In this document: piece after piece, positions 21,501 to 25,666 of the stretch
Numbering within the stretch: the stretch's first letter is position 1
How the letters are laid out: each line of letters begins with the position of its first letter
IMG/VR virus record: IMGVR_UViG_3300017917_000239
Coordinates: 1-51,259 of that record
Length of the DNA stretch: 51,259 nucleotides
Source of the DNA: a virus
Direction: 5' to 3' (one strand)
Position numbers and translations under genes: made by a program
Notes under the pieces: model-generated
What the model was told of the DNA's origin: nothing
Seen by the model: the letters and a program-made list of their open reading frames with translations, nothing else
Databases searched by the model: none

Positions 21501-22631
21501 ACTGAAATCTCTGCGTATACCGGTGGAGGCTACACATGGATACAAAATATCTATCCGCTAATAACTGCGGAAGCTACTGGTACAACAGTTATTGTTGACA
21601 GCAATAGAATATTAGGTGATACTACAGCATTGATTGTTGGAACACCTATACTATTCTCATTGTTTGGAACACAGATAGGTGATGTATTGAATTGTGGAAT
21701 CGTAGTAGGAACTACATATTACGTTAAGGAAATATTTAACGTAGGTGAATTCTCTATTTCTGCAACTCGCGGTGGCGCTGAGTTTGAATTGATTGCTGAT
21801 GCACAGAACTTCAACTTCACGCAGTGGGAGCAAGATAATGTTGACAGACTATGGGTTACTGTAAATGGGTATAGAGTTCCTTCTAGCTCATTGAGAATCA
21901 ATCCTAATAACCAAGTCAGCATTTTAACATCTATCACTACAAGTGATGAAGTGATTATTACTAGCATGATTCCTAGCGCAACACCAAACGAAGAAGTGTA
22001 TTTGTTGAATGTAAACCAAGCAAATCAACCTTCTGTATACAGAGCGAACACTAACACCAGAACATGGTTAACTGCTCCTCTATACAACACTTCTAGCTCT
22101 ATACAAGTGGATGATGTTACTAGAATAACTGATACTATCATTCAGGAAGTAACAGCTCCTGCAGCAGTTGATGGTATTACTAGTGTTGGAATAACAGCGG
22201 ATAAGAACATAATTTCTTCTATCACTGTTTACAACCAAACTACTAGCTCATTAGTAACAGACTACGTACTTAACATTGTAGAATTAGCTCCTATTCTAGA
22301 GATATCTTCAGGTGTAAGTACAGGAGATTCGTTAGTAATTACTATTCTTGAGGGCAATCTAATCTATATCAACGGCGAACAGATAAAGTTCACATCTGTA
22401 AACTTAGCAACAAATACGTTGTCCGGTCTACAGAGAGGTACAAATGGTACTGGGGAACAAGCTGTAATTCCATTGTATAGTGAAGTTTTCGGATTATTGT
22501 CCGGAAATAGAATGTCTGATGTAGATTACAACATGGTTTGGAATTCATATAACTACAACACTGTTGACGGAGATCCATTGCAGATTAGCGATACTGATCC
22601 GGCAAGATTCTTAAATACGGATGTTACGTAA
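3561..22631 (+). CDS. Giant gp7-like baseplate wedge / structural protein
   Basis: One uninterrupted frame of 6,356 residues. The start (MATTRIRTLNFLPDIF, then a segment ending KTRTDYQLEPGVVF) matches the protein that follows gp6 in T4-like marine phages and sits in the gp7 position. T4 gp7 is 1,032 residues, so most of this protein is expansion. Visible parts include: a phage tail motif rich in TNFMAIGAASNTVGVTF near residues 740-765; a CBM5/12-like segment near 2107-2150; FG-GAP-like propeller repeats near 2510-3150; a conserved EVKPYHVVVKEF motif near 3690; a second CBM5/12-like segment near 4804-4840; and BNR-like propeller repeats near 4910-5300. A GLTRGVNGT-type motif near 3820 recurs as GLQRGTNGT near 6290. 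About 14 copies of a 70-100-residue module are scattered through it. It probably sits at the baseplate periphery, with the extra modules as adhesive surface. The N-terminal assignment is fairly sure; the roles of the insertions are inferred. Confidence 0.8.
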   Translation: MATTRIRTLNFLPDIFKTPTNAQFLRATLDQIVDQPNTQRIEGYIGSKFGYGINPKDYYVTEPTKTRTDYQLEPGVVFTKENDTTAQDFISYPGIIDALKLEGALTDNNNRLFSEQFYSWDSFTNLDKIINFNQYYWLPNGPEQVIVSADTVFISTDYIVNDAITGYSISTANSGAGSINPTLTLLRGGTYTFAVNQTSQFWIQGEPGLTGYSVAQPNIQTRDVLGVTNNGTTSGIVTFTVPSKNAQDEYNFPGNNQIGVVSTLPFVQVNGARVNDIGGIDGITSLEGLTVMFYNTGVVNESGFISNFFDVTPYDTNNNLVPAASVAVTATSSSGNLITCDTTADMTVGSTITFTGLPFGGLASYSETLPNTLYYVESIVSNTQFTVSLSIGGPAVTLTSATGTMTGNINQGLYEEGFYTPVNNTFYTITYVGDLSNPIIRLVPAGPIPVEQKIIPQYGTEWINRTFYKDINGNISLVPYLSSLLDTLYYQDGTTASKVGVIKLIDSNVTNRIDVDADIVGKPTYTASNGVVFTNGLKVVFQGDIYPASYKTGQYYVEGVGTAIQLIPVGDLIAPESFTVSTYIPYDTTPYDISNYDSDLYIPVVPDYITIARNSINKNAWSRSNRWFHIDVINASATYNNNPNLVTVYATNENKAKRPIIEFYPNLALFNSGAIGKAPVDFIDMRATDAFTQVAGQENYYPDVAAYTTPSASFTGTLLQAGQFVVGQQYKIESVGTTNFMAIGAASNTVGVTFTASGVGSGTGTASRYITQTISATSGYPANTLTCSSTSSFNVNDKIVFTGTVFGGITSGAVYYIKDILSSTSFTISLAQDGDIFPVSTATGSMTATVTTLTATITVANTNLFGSIQVGQYIADSTNLLPTNSLISEIDQTNTTTTITIVWSNDTLFRSTTVASLITTDTTVDNYALFEGSRVIFAVDEDPEVRNKIYVAHFSTVNSSSTPVLTLTVASDGLVLPNEQTVAFRGYNNSGKDFYYNGIEWISSQQKVNANQPPLFDVYDSNGISFGDRSVYVGSSFAGTKLFAYGVASAGLDDTVLGFPIRYSSVDNVGDISFDVSFNSDTFDYVSGTTPITQNVNTGYVYNYTAIDTFERQLGWQTAVAPSVQYQVFQYTYGPTTINTFFLDVAVLPESESAWPVLQVYANNILLDSTAYSYTTTADTTTIVMNTTPLEDQFIQVLLLSNQVSKTAYYTIPINLNNNPLNQDLTVANIGDIRGQYQSIFYNNPNTTGEVFGANNYRDLGNVVPWGNKIIQNSAAMVLPGVFLRKQNHNLFNALMYNSRQYIAFKTLLIDTVNKTAYSRLQTPAEMLDNALDQMAASKTDSEPFFWSDMLPSKAAYVTNTYSFANSLDVSIYPLTRVYDFATANYYGVLVYLVRATNGLVQTTQLIRNVDYTVSETAPSLTVTLDLLPNDQIIIKEYNQTYGSYAPNTPTKLGLYPSFIPGVVLDSSYTIPTYFIKGHDGSYNKLYGEYDSVTGTLVDFRDQALLEYETRVYNNLKLSNVIPIQEYEVLPGFFRETEYTNDEILQIYSETFLNWVGQNRVNYKRQIYNKQDQYSWNYYQSGNKIDKASIQQGNWRGVYQYFYDTTNPDTAPWEMLGYKNQPTWWTDRYGPAPYTSENLVLWGDLAAGIDWNNGNPVVIEQAIRPQLLDVLPVDSEGNLVSPFISLVGNYNSNIFQRDWKVGDAGPTEFSYRRSSSYPFDLMRILALTKPAKFFNLGVDVDHYKYSPEFNQYLVNNRSHLKLSDIDVYGDGTAVTSYINWIVDYEKQVGVAATQNISNLLKNLDVRLVYRVAGFTDKNLLKFYVEKGTPNSRNASLLIPDESYSVLLYDNQPFDRIIYSGVIIQLSKNGYTVFGNSQTEAYFTIQDPVINGNYTTVEVDNLSVKIANDYSKSVSYVPYNTEFYTIQEVSQFIESYGKYLESQGMIFEQTENGIPVTWRQMIAELLYWSQTGWETGSIVTMNPAATLLAIDRENSIVQPLTLRQQNFILNQNLYPIQAQDMSVLRDGTAFTVQPLSQGDTVAYGQFNMSNFEHGIVFDNVTLFNDVIYNTITGLRQTRILTKGTKTAEWNGTVDAQGFILNQDNIQEWNKETKYTTGSIVKYKNKYWIAIKVIQAKEVFDELDWKQTDYNEIQKGLLPNSSTRSYESTLYYDVNKANLENDADLLSFSLIGYRPRDYMALADLTDITQVNVYKNLIKDKGTRNAINAFKGANLPQGGIDYEVYENWAILSGEFGGVLNNNFVEFKINEQYLTGNPSIVGLTNGAPDEGVQQEIPVYSLFNYGRPISDANILATLPPDTPSTVYPTAGYVNFNDVKMVSYFYNNMATAVNQNGTPISLNDFYVRDYVWLADYLGTWQVYTPTSMGQILAAKNNLNGTVTITFATPHNLSKYEAFAIANFDLNVNGYYIATLVIDPYRVIINLNLNPNIVNVTGQGVGLKFQSQRVETPAGIINLPLLDSEFVKNKVWVDTNDDGAWAVYRKGINYQYESEITKENSVTFGSAVAYTSILGYLITDEGDGKAYRYTFNDLTNDYDLVQTISHGSSFGTSVAYSDEIFAISEPTGTAQVHIYELQNTTLVDDLVVYQSPIAARDSSTNWGSALAISGDKNWLYISATDLNRVYVYRLSRLTNEYEYITYITVAGLASSDLFGYSIATDYYGDTVVISAPNKDYSVNIDNWGYTYVFDRSVQNIDALYTTPELSSQTFTLAWTPTTITTAATATSSGTNRITCTSTAGFVTGQPVIFSGSVLGNSNIDPNTVYYILSVVDGTHFTISTTRGGSAFTLATDTGSMVVNVQSTPLYVSVNGTLLEDNGYAVVGSSIVIVEPINAGDIVNVSGNSFTQIQVLTTQETPRVGVHFGQSVDTTTYASEIIVGAPFALSSENQEGAVYRYTNGGGKYGVIIGTSDCNLTTTRNVLLNGYFIAIPAGNAEAVSNYINSSKITNIQASAFNGKLVISLIDNNLATPNEKLILTVTDATTLSELGISVFTQTQVVLCPHKTGPTQFGNVVKFNEAGSFIASAPTGTRYVATTFDFTDDENQDDDTIFDNNTTQWVDTFAYAGAVYMFDYLAVNNESLLTPGNFVYAQSVNALDQEYGSQPMYGHAIDFSSFHVIVGTPNFTSGSSNGQVITYINNLGEQDWSVYRRSSAIVDVDKIQNVQLFSAETNNTLDNLDYMDPLQGKLLGAVRENIDYVSNVDPAGYNITPVAESTQRPLAWKADKVGQIWFNTSAVRFVNYHQNDNTYNSKYWGALFPGSNVAVYTWISSNVPPISYAGPGTPFDIESYSIDYISNPSGALSPVYFFWVRNTNIVFENIGKTLADSVIQAYILAPKSSGIAYFAPLLPNVFALYNCAEYINANDSVLHIGFSTGTNDDVSHSRYSLIRANYADDFLPGLPALTSTDSPQNLYDRMLDSLCGVDETGAVVPNPYLPKAVQIGVLARPRQSFFLNRFLALENYLTYANEVLALYPIAETRQSAFLNKTGEFYNTSDYWSYVNWWSPGYNDNTKSAVQVPIYADLAALEVDTGTIARVAANGDGKAETYIKNADGTWTRIGLNDGTIKFDSALWDYAAARLGFGDNFYDTDLYDQYPSEQTRYIVRALNEQIYTNDLLIYRNKSLILLFEYIQSETIESQNYLPWLNKTSFVDVAHTIRELVPLEVFQSDNQDFLSGYINEVKPYHVVVKEFLFKYTKTEVYEGDITDFDLPAKYNTSVEKFITPELVYSNPSSDNQYLPTSEIWNDPAYTQWFNNFGVSITGQPDYPLSVLESYIALNTSSFAVDNAYGFPINGVIKIGNELIGYSNVDRNLNVISGLTRGVNGTDITAHLPGETIRMDLPAVLVLNSGRGYTEPPKVTAYIDTTIYPEPDEVAQLVAVMNLDKVLSVEVINPGKGYVVLPEIIIDSAVNVTFDSSAVSTLTNTIQLYAPLLVTGDLVKYNVDSGTTPIQGLAVGQWYYVNVLETIPTVTVALYASYNDAVNDSNRVPLYSTGTGPGHVFAEGARASCVSSASPVRENNITLRFDRTTYDSQVIDWLAGRFYGSYYAGTYNNSQSVSSSAITLETTQPPIDSILASAQGVSFEIVDVENDQVVTWSSFIRSVKSTESTNDSIRLSPLDGNNPDLSELEPNASGTTIGFYVGMPVKFKGAAGASGIINDTVYYVKQVLNELDFTISTTVGGSVLALGNQTISAAGLECYVGEVTNTAVMTVNYPGIRTVTNTQKTLNLITAPLNPTGTGGTLGFYVNLPLFFTGNVFGGVIENLTYYVTTVIDSQTFTMSENKDPVVVTIYSANATTDILVGDSTLELSVNDPVIFNTMVIAGSTATSFGGIVAGTTYYISSIINPTQFTISSVVNGGTFDITSTVVAASNTSALMTSQADTVTLSTASGEMTMNVSLPVSPGQVNGQQFTLYTTSGEYVGRTGTNSALIHRTIQKTLTGVNRIAITAASGGLTNVYNNMPIRIESAIGGLSTGTTYYVIENDIIEVEVTSTSSTGNVLNCSSTASLYVDMPIIFSGTGLGTIDLAVEYYVKSIPSSTTFTVTNTPGGLEIAMTNDNGSMTGSGSPYVKVSTSLGGSAVALSTATGPVTLTQYPLGTPSFDVSYILGGYRVIIADGSSGFAVDNTITISGSNLGGVDTTNDLTITVDTVSSTGAITSVICSGTPEGSNDHYYLKVISANQFEVYSNSLMTIPVSGIDFPYHGIVSTTVTAATASNDRFTVGDSSVFAVNDPVVFTGAVFGGVTVGATYYIKTIPSSTTVTISTEIGGTTFNISANDTGTMTMAKFGDFALLPEPFSFNQSVVKYNNRVYRCIISNNDTEFIFGKWELLDSGNRYLNALDRIIGYYQPTANMPGLDLTQLVEGITYPNSTYLGNAFAPEQQFELDTILQDQPFYPTEVDNISITWDGEKYLGASNTPDYSAIIASLTGDEWNITKLANTSLNVTDMIYAGGYYVITTRNAATPIYRSNNGTDWTSNGQYTPYGSTPYDDFPYDITALDVASISLNSVNYSDTLALWVAVGENIVTSTDTYIWRETFTFADNLVHQFNGVDGVAVTSFVGFVAVGKGQEYDYSTGVTQTVDSNMLMTSTNGYQWTKINSLTTKGFNGVTDNGSLIIVVGENGVIYSSVNGSLWLGVSESLVYGTFATSNQVSVQSTLGFAVNDKIRFTSSFGSISSSTDYWIKTIESSSAVTISTSLGGSTLTLNTSQPSTRTQMYHYPETDTLNDVHFANNLFVAVGDNGIIRTSSDGYAWTTRTSGTSEKLNSVIFNTDDSAWIVVGDNNVILKSTNTITWESISLFTVDPTIYDVQGNEFMYGYGPEELVPGLVTDNIMMTVATRPGTDWPAEVYAHVGYNVVSREYTPVSTTQTVYSFAEIVQTPAQLTVFRINGTTGLSTTLYGPNNYNVTPDYTVDWVSSTVTLNAPLTGTPSDRLRIDVYETGNGDQLVKADTKTDPIRLNTTTGWNEIYVNCNYTGSIFTGSGVIQPGSGEKNATAIATDSISDTILFTSVRDFNVNDPITFQGAVFGGIEEDTVYYVKTVSTVSNRITVSLTYNLSTGTPGPTFNLTTGTGEMVAIINVGSGATYTDPLVYHNGSKLIHGATSTVTKTNGNRNTIVCNTTGTMIVGTKIVFSDTMFGNVIQPQTVYYIDSIYDANEFTISETLGGPTLELTTATGGASFITSDYAFGIADNGVSAKIMFASQYNSQDDFITYTLFGQTTPEQYGYTIPEVQYFTGDGSTTVFTLLNNDDLDNVTSAVVEIDGLRVTSSEYTIDAFADTITFGTAPSNGAIISVTTYNITLRQYLNTQYGITGKKVSAISAVSNAITPAIATTNVTNVAGSTITCVSTTGFIANQTIIFKGTSFGGINTSGLVYYVRSGFTGTTFTVSLTPGGSAVTFAGGSGLVVAYVGGQPAVRVTTATAHGYTDNDIVMIDGTSGSTQLNNEIFYAKVINSVQFDLYAQAYDPAYAAVNDPITEISAYTGGGYTWIQNIYPLITAEATGTTVIVDSNRILGDTTALIVGTPILFSLFGTQIGDVLNCGIVVGTTYYVKEIFNVGEFSISATRGGAEFELIADAQNFNFTQWEQDNVDRLWVTVNGYRVPSSSLRINPNNQVSILTSITTSDEVIITSMIPSATPNEEVYLLNVNQANQPSVYRANTNTRTWLTAPLYNTSSSIQVDDVTRITDTIIQEVTAPAAVDGITSVGITADKNIISSITVYNQTTSSLVTDYVLNIVELAPILEISSGVSTGDSLVITILEGNLIYINGEQIKFTSVNLATNTLSGLQRGTNGTGEQAVIPLYSEVFGLLSGNRMSDVDYNMVWNSYNYNTVDGDPLQISDTDPARFLNTDVT
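4549..21810 (+). repeat. Dispersed 70-100-residue beta-module repeat family inside the giant protein
   Basis: A recurring protein module has the pattern: short Thr/Ser lead, xITCxST, F/V-N-D-PIxF-xG-xxFGGI, then TxYYIKxI, then TxFTISxxxGGxxFxL, then TGSMT. Approximate copies: 4549-4785, 5880-6105, 11766-11996, 15980-16170, 16255-16460, 16462-16775, 16900-17030, 17045-17345, 17700-17935, 19015-19200, 20055-20305, 20380-20610, 21070-21300 and 21570-21810. The copies differ strongly in DNA, so they are old or fast-diverging, and they cluster in the C-terminal half. The repeated YY and FTIS strands suggest a small beta-sandwich or Ig-like fold; this is inference, and I do not recognise a named domain. 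Boundaries were judged by eye. Confidence 0.7.
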
Positions 22632-22799
22632 ATGATAAATAAATATATGAATAATAATGAGGGAAAAGCTAAGGTAGAAACCCCCGAAAAACCCGGTCCT
22701 AAACCCAACGAAACCGGGGGTTTTTACTTTTCTTCACATCTAAAGATATCAGATCCGAACACTAAAGAAATATTGGTCCAAATGCGAGGCGATAACTAA
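22632..22799 (+). CDS. Small 55-residue structural-operon protein
   Basis: A short frame between the giant gene and the 206-residue gene. ATG at 22632 follows directly on the giant gene's TAA; a second in-frame ATG at 22647 would give 50 residues. The stop TAA (22797-22799) overlaps the next ATG at 22799, so translational coupling on both sides is likely. The protein is a Pro/Lys/Glu-rich linker (TPEKPGPKPNET) followed by HLKISDPNTKEILVQMRGDN. That last part resembles the start of the next protein (FLKIYDPNNGEVFVDKK). Its codons contain a strong terminator-like hairpin. Function unknown; the coupling and motif make it a likely real virion or assembly protein. Confidence 0.65.
   Translation: MINKYMNNNEGKAKVETPEKPGPKPNETGGFYFSSHLKISDPNTKEILVQMRGDN
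22634..22641 (+). promoter_or_regulatory. T4-late-promoter-like octamer GATAAATA
   Basis: GATAAATA lies immediately after the giant gene and overlaps the first codons of the 55-residue ORF. If used as a T4-type late promoter (core near -10), transcription would start close to the second ATG at 22647, giving an almost leaderless message. It matches the octamers at 137 and 23420. Function is inferred from sequence alone. Confidence 0.4.
22678..22728 (+). terminator. Terminator-like hairpin inside the 55-residue ORF
   Basis: AAACCCCC (22678-22685) is complementary to GGGGGTTT (22716-22723), followed by more T and a T-rich stretch. An alternative inner pairing, CCCGGT with ACCGGG, competes with it. 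This has the form of a rho-independent terminator after the 19-kb gene, yet it is fully translated as part of the 55-residue ORF. Ribosomes reading the ORF would melt it, so it could act as attenuation between the wedge gene and the fibre genes. Confidence 0.6.
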
Positions 22800-23419
22800 T
22801 GTCAGTAATAACACTATCATATAAAATTGAGGGTTTTCTAAAGATTTACGACCCTAACAACGGGGAAGTTTTTGTAGATAAGAAGAATGCCATCAACTAC
22901 GAAAATATGTCGGAAGCTATTGCTGACACGTTAAGCAGCCGCGGATACGGAGAAATCTATGAAATGGCGTTCGGTAACGGTGGTGCCAGCGTAGATGAAA
23001 CAGGCGTTATCACATATTTGCCCCCAAACACGACGGGTCAGAATGCAGCTTTGTACAATCAGACTTACGCTAAAATCGTTGACGATACCAGCGTTTTCAA
23101 CTTGGACCCAACTCGCAACAAAATGACAGTTTCCCATACAACGGGTAAAGTTTACACTGACATTTTGGTACAATGTTTGCTGGACTACGGTGAACCCGCA
23201 GGCCAGGCAGCGTTTGACAACAGCACACAAACAGATTCCTCATACATTTTTGACGAATTAGGACTTTTAGCTAACTATGGAAATGACAATGACGGTAACG
23301 TAATCACCCGATTATTAACTCATGTTATCTTTCACCCTGTTCAAAAGTCACTGAACAGACAAATTCAGATAGATTATACGGTTAGAATTCAAAGCTTGAC
23401 TAACTTAGTGACAATTTAA
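22799..23419 (+). CDS. Virion structural protein, 206 residues
   Basis: 206 residues starting MSVITLSYKIEGFLKIYDPN, a start I associate with conserved structural proteins of marine T4-like phages encoded after the gp7-like wedge gene. The first 45 residues carry LKIYDPN, then NAINYENMSEAIA. The rest is mixed alpha/beta with no signal peptide or membrane segment and ends in a strand-rich tail (QIQIDYTVRIQSL). Its ATG overlaps the stop of the 55-residue ORF (TAATG), so it is translationally coupled. It has no clear T4 equivalent; baseplate, neck or fibre-adaptor roles are all possible. The structural assignment is by context. Confidence 0.6.
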   Translation: MSVITLSYKIEGFLKIYDPNNGEVFVDKKNAINYENMSEAIADTLSSRGYGEIYEMAFGNGGASVDETGVITYLPPNTTGQNAALYNQTYAKIVDDTSVFNLDPTRNKMTVSHTTGKVYTDILVQCLLDYGEPAGQAAFDNSTQTDSSYIFDELGLLANYGNDNDGNVITRLLTHVIFHPVQKSLNRQIQIDYTVRIQSLTNLVTI

Positions 23420-23427
23420 GATAAATA
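23420..23427 (+). promoter_or_regulatory. T4-late-promoter-like octamer before the fibre gene
   Basis: GATAAATA starts at the last base of the preceding stop region and lies 25 bases before the ATG of the fibre-like gene at 23452. A GGAG ribosome site (23438-23441) lies between. It is the third identical octamer in the structural region. Confidence 0.4.
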
Positions 23428-23451
23428 ACAGAATATCGGAGTGATTTTAAT

Positions 23452-24660
23452 ATGGCATATACAATTGTAAAAAGTGATGGTACAGTCTTAACTACTATTG
23501 CAGACGGAACCATCAATACAACAAGTACTTCACAGGGACTACCCGGAAGAAACTATGCTGGCTACGGACAAACACTAGACACCAATTTCGTACACCAATT
23601 AGAAAATTTTGCAGACGTAAATCCCCCTGCAAACCCCCTAAGAGGCCAGTTATGGTATAATACAAACACACAAACATTGTTAGTTTGTCCAACAGACGGT
23701 GAAACTAACCCTGCAAACTGGTTTGCATTGACTTCTACTGCATCAGGTGGTGCTACAACATTCGGATCTGTCACTGTAACAGGAAACTTACAAGCAAATA
23801 ACGTAATTGCAACAAACACTGTTCAAGGTGCAAATGGTGTCTTTACAAATATTTCTGTAAGTGCTAACGCTAACATTGCTGTAGGTAACATCACTTCTGC
23901 GATTTTAGGAACTGCTAATACAACTGCTATTACTACAGGTGCAAACACTACTGCAGGTAGTTTAACAGGTACATGGACTGCTAACGGTGGCGCATCAGGA
24001 AACTCATTCGTCATTACAAACGGTAACTTGTTCATCGCAAATACAGCAAGCGCAGGTATTAAATCAGACTTCTACTACTATTCAAATGGTAGCCCAATCT
24101 CTTTTGCAGGTACATATTCTAACGCTAACGTAGCATCATATCTACCTACATACAACGGCGTAATATTAACTACTACAACTCAAGCTACTACACTGACAAC
24201 AGGAGCAAACACTACTGCGGGTACTGTAACAGGTAACTGGACATTGTCAACTGGTTCACGTTTGAATGCTACATACGCTGACTTGGCCGAGCGTTTTGAA
24301 GCAGACAATTACTATGATGCTGGTACTGTTGTAGAATTAGGTGGTGAGAAAGAAATTACTGCGGTGCAGTATGAACTTTCAGAAGATGTATTTGGTGTCG
24401 TATCAGATACAGCGGCATACTTAATGAACGCAGGCGCCGGTCCAGACACAACACACCCTCCGATTGCTGTGTCAGGTCGTGTACAAGTAAAAGTAAAAGG
24501 TAAAGTAGCTAAAGGTCAGCGATTAGTAAGTGCAGGTAAAGGTATTGCCCGTGCTGCAAAAGAAGGCGAAGCTACTGCGTTTAATGTCATAGGTAGATCA
24601 TTAGAGCATAAAACAGACGATGGCATAGGAACAGTCCTAGCAATGGTAACGGTCAAGTAA
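23452..24660 (+). CDS. Tail-fibre-like protein with conserved C-terminal domain
   Basis: 402 residues. The N-terminus has the marine-phage fibre attachment pattern (LPGRNYAGYGQTLDTNFV, then PLRGQLWYNT). The middle is Asn/Thr/Ala-rich, low-complexity and beta-helix-like, with a repeated TTGANTTAGxxTGxW motif near residues 161-176 and 248-264. The C-terminal 130 residues begin at YADLAERFEADNYYDAGTVV, a domain seen at the end of many marine phage fibres and probably a capping or trimerisation head. GGAG lies 10 bases before the ATG. It probably forms a trimeric fibre at the baseplate; the receptor is unknown. Confidence 0.75.
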   Translation: MAYTIVKSDGTVLTTIADGTINTTSTSQGLPGRNYAGYGQTLDTNFVHQLENFADVNPPANPLRGQLWYNTNTQTLLVCPTDGETNPANWFALTSTASGGATTFGSVTVTGNLQANNVIATNTVQGANGVFTNISVSANANIAVGNITSAILGTANTTAITTGANTTAGSLTGTWTANGGASGNSFVITNGNLFIANTASAGIKSDFYYYSNGSPISFAGTYSNANVASYLPTYNGVILTTTTQATTLTTGANTTAGTVTGNWTLSTGSRLNATYADLAERFEADNYYDAGTVVELGGEKEITAVQYELSEDVFGVVSDTAAYLMNAGAGPDTTHPPIAVSGRVQVKVKGKVAKGQRLVSAGKGIARAAKEGEATAFNVIGRSLEHKTDDGIGTVLAMVTVK

Positions 24661-24670
24661 GGAATAAACA

Positions 24671-25621
24671 ATGGCATTCGCACAATTTGGATCAATCGCA
24701 GCATCGGACTATAATACTTTGGTAGGGGGTAACCCTGTCACTAGTAGCGGTACGTTGAATGCAGTTTGGGCTACTGGTGGTACTACTGCTGGTTATGGTC
24801 AGACTGCGGCTGCAAACGTAAGCGTGGGCGGAACAGTTACTGCTAGTAACTGGGCAGCGTTAGTTTCTAATACAGCAAGCGCAGCCGCACACCAAGGCAC
24901 ATCAATCACATCAGTTAGCGCACCTGTTTCAGGTGGTGTTGTCACATATCTATCTGCTATCCCGTCAAACTTAACTACTATCTACAATAGTCGTTTAAAT
25001 GCAGCTACACAGGGAAGCACAACATCAAACACAGTGACTATCGGTACAACATGGTCACAGTTAGCAACATTTACCCATACTGTAACATTTGCAAACGGTG
25101 ATGCTGCTAGATATTTCTTCAACTCAGGTGGACAATTAGCGATTACATGCGCTCAGTCTGGAACAACCGGTATCAACTTATTGTTTAACAATTTGTGTTC
25201 TAACATCGGTACAGTAGTTATGTCAGCACCTAGTTCTGGTTCTGTAACAATCGCCGGTACATCATATAATGGTATCACTAAGATTGGTGGCGGTGGTAAC
25301 GCACCTACAATCAGTTCTGGTTCAGGCTACTATGCAATGACAACAAGTAATGCTACATGTTTCACACAAACAGCATCTACAGGTCCTTCTGGTTATCTAG
25401 CAACATTCATTCGTATTCTCGCTAGATCCAACGGAACTCAGGGTTCTAACGGTGACACTGGTTCTGTAATCACTATTCACACAATTTGGGACGAAGTACC
25501 AGATGGTCTAGTAGTAGCATCAGGTGGCACAACAACATTAACTGTACGCCCACCCGAAACAGTAAACTTAGCTAATAGCTGGGGAACTGTTTCTGTTACT
25601 GGTTCTGTAACAGTAGTATAA
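24671..25621 (+). CDS. Second fibre / receptor-binding-like structural protein
   Basis: 316 residues, rich in Ser/Thr/Gly/Asn, almost entirely beta-predicted by composition, with no signal peptide. It begins MAFAQFGSIAASDYNTLVG and ends in a strand-rich TVSVTGSVTVV. A ribosome site AAGGA (24659-24663) lies 7 bases before the ATG and overlaps the preceding gene's stop, so it is co-expressed with the fibre. Composition, position and length suggest a fibre tip, adhesin or short tail fibre; I cannot identify a specific T4 homologue. It is the last clear structural gene before the accessory island. Confidence 0.6.
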   Translation: MAFAQFGSIAASDYNTLVGGNPVTSSGTLNAVWATGGTTAGYGQTAAANVSVGGTVTASNWAALVSNTASAAAHQGTSITSVSAPVSGGVVTYLSAIPSNLTTIYNSRLNAATQGSTTSNTVTIGTTWSQLATFTHTVTFANGDAARYFFNSGGQLAITCAQSGTTGINLLFNNLCSNIGTVVMSAPSSGSVTIAGTSYNGITKIGGGGNAPTISSGSGYYAMTTSNATCFTQTASTGPSGYLATFIRILARSNGTQGSNGDTGSVITIHTIWDEVPDGLVVASGGTTTLTVRPPETVNLANSWGTVSVTGSVTVV

Positions 25622-25641
25622 TTTTCTATAGTCTTTGTGTC

Positions 25642-25651
25642 TATCTAAATA
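25642..25651 (+). promoter_or_regulatory. TATCTAAATA promoter-like decamer at the start of the accessory island
   Basis: TATCTAAATA lies in the 45-base gap after the structural genes, 16 bases before the ATG at 25667. The same decamer occurs at 40802-40811, the only other gap of note in the island. It resembles the T4 late core with a CT in place of the first TA. It probably starts the long accessory transcript. Confidence 0.4.
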
Positions 25652-25666
25652 CTCGTAGGAGTGTTT

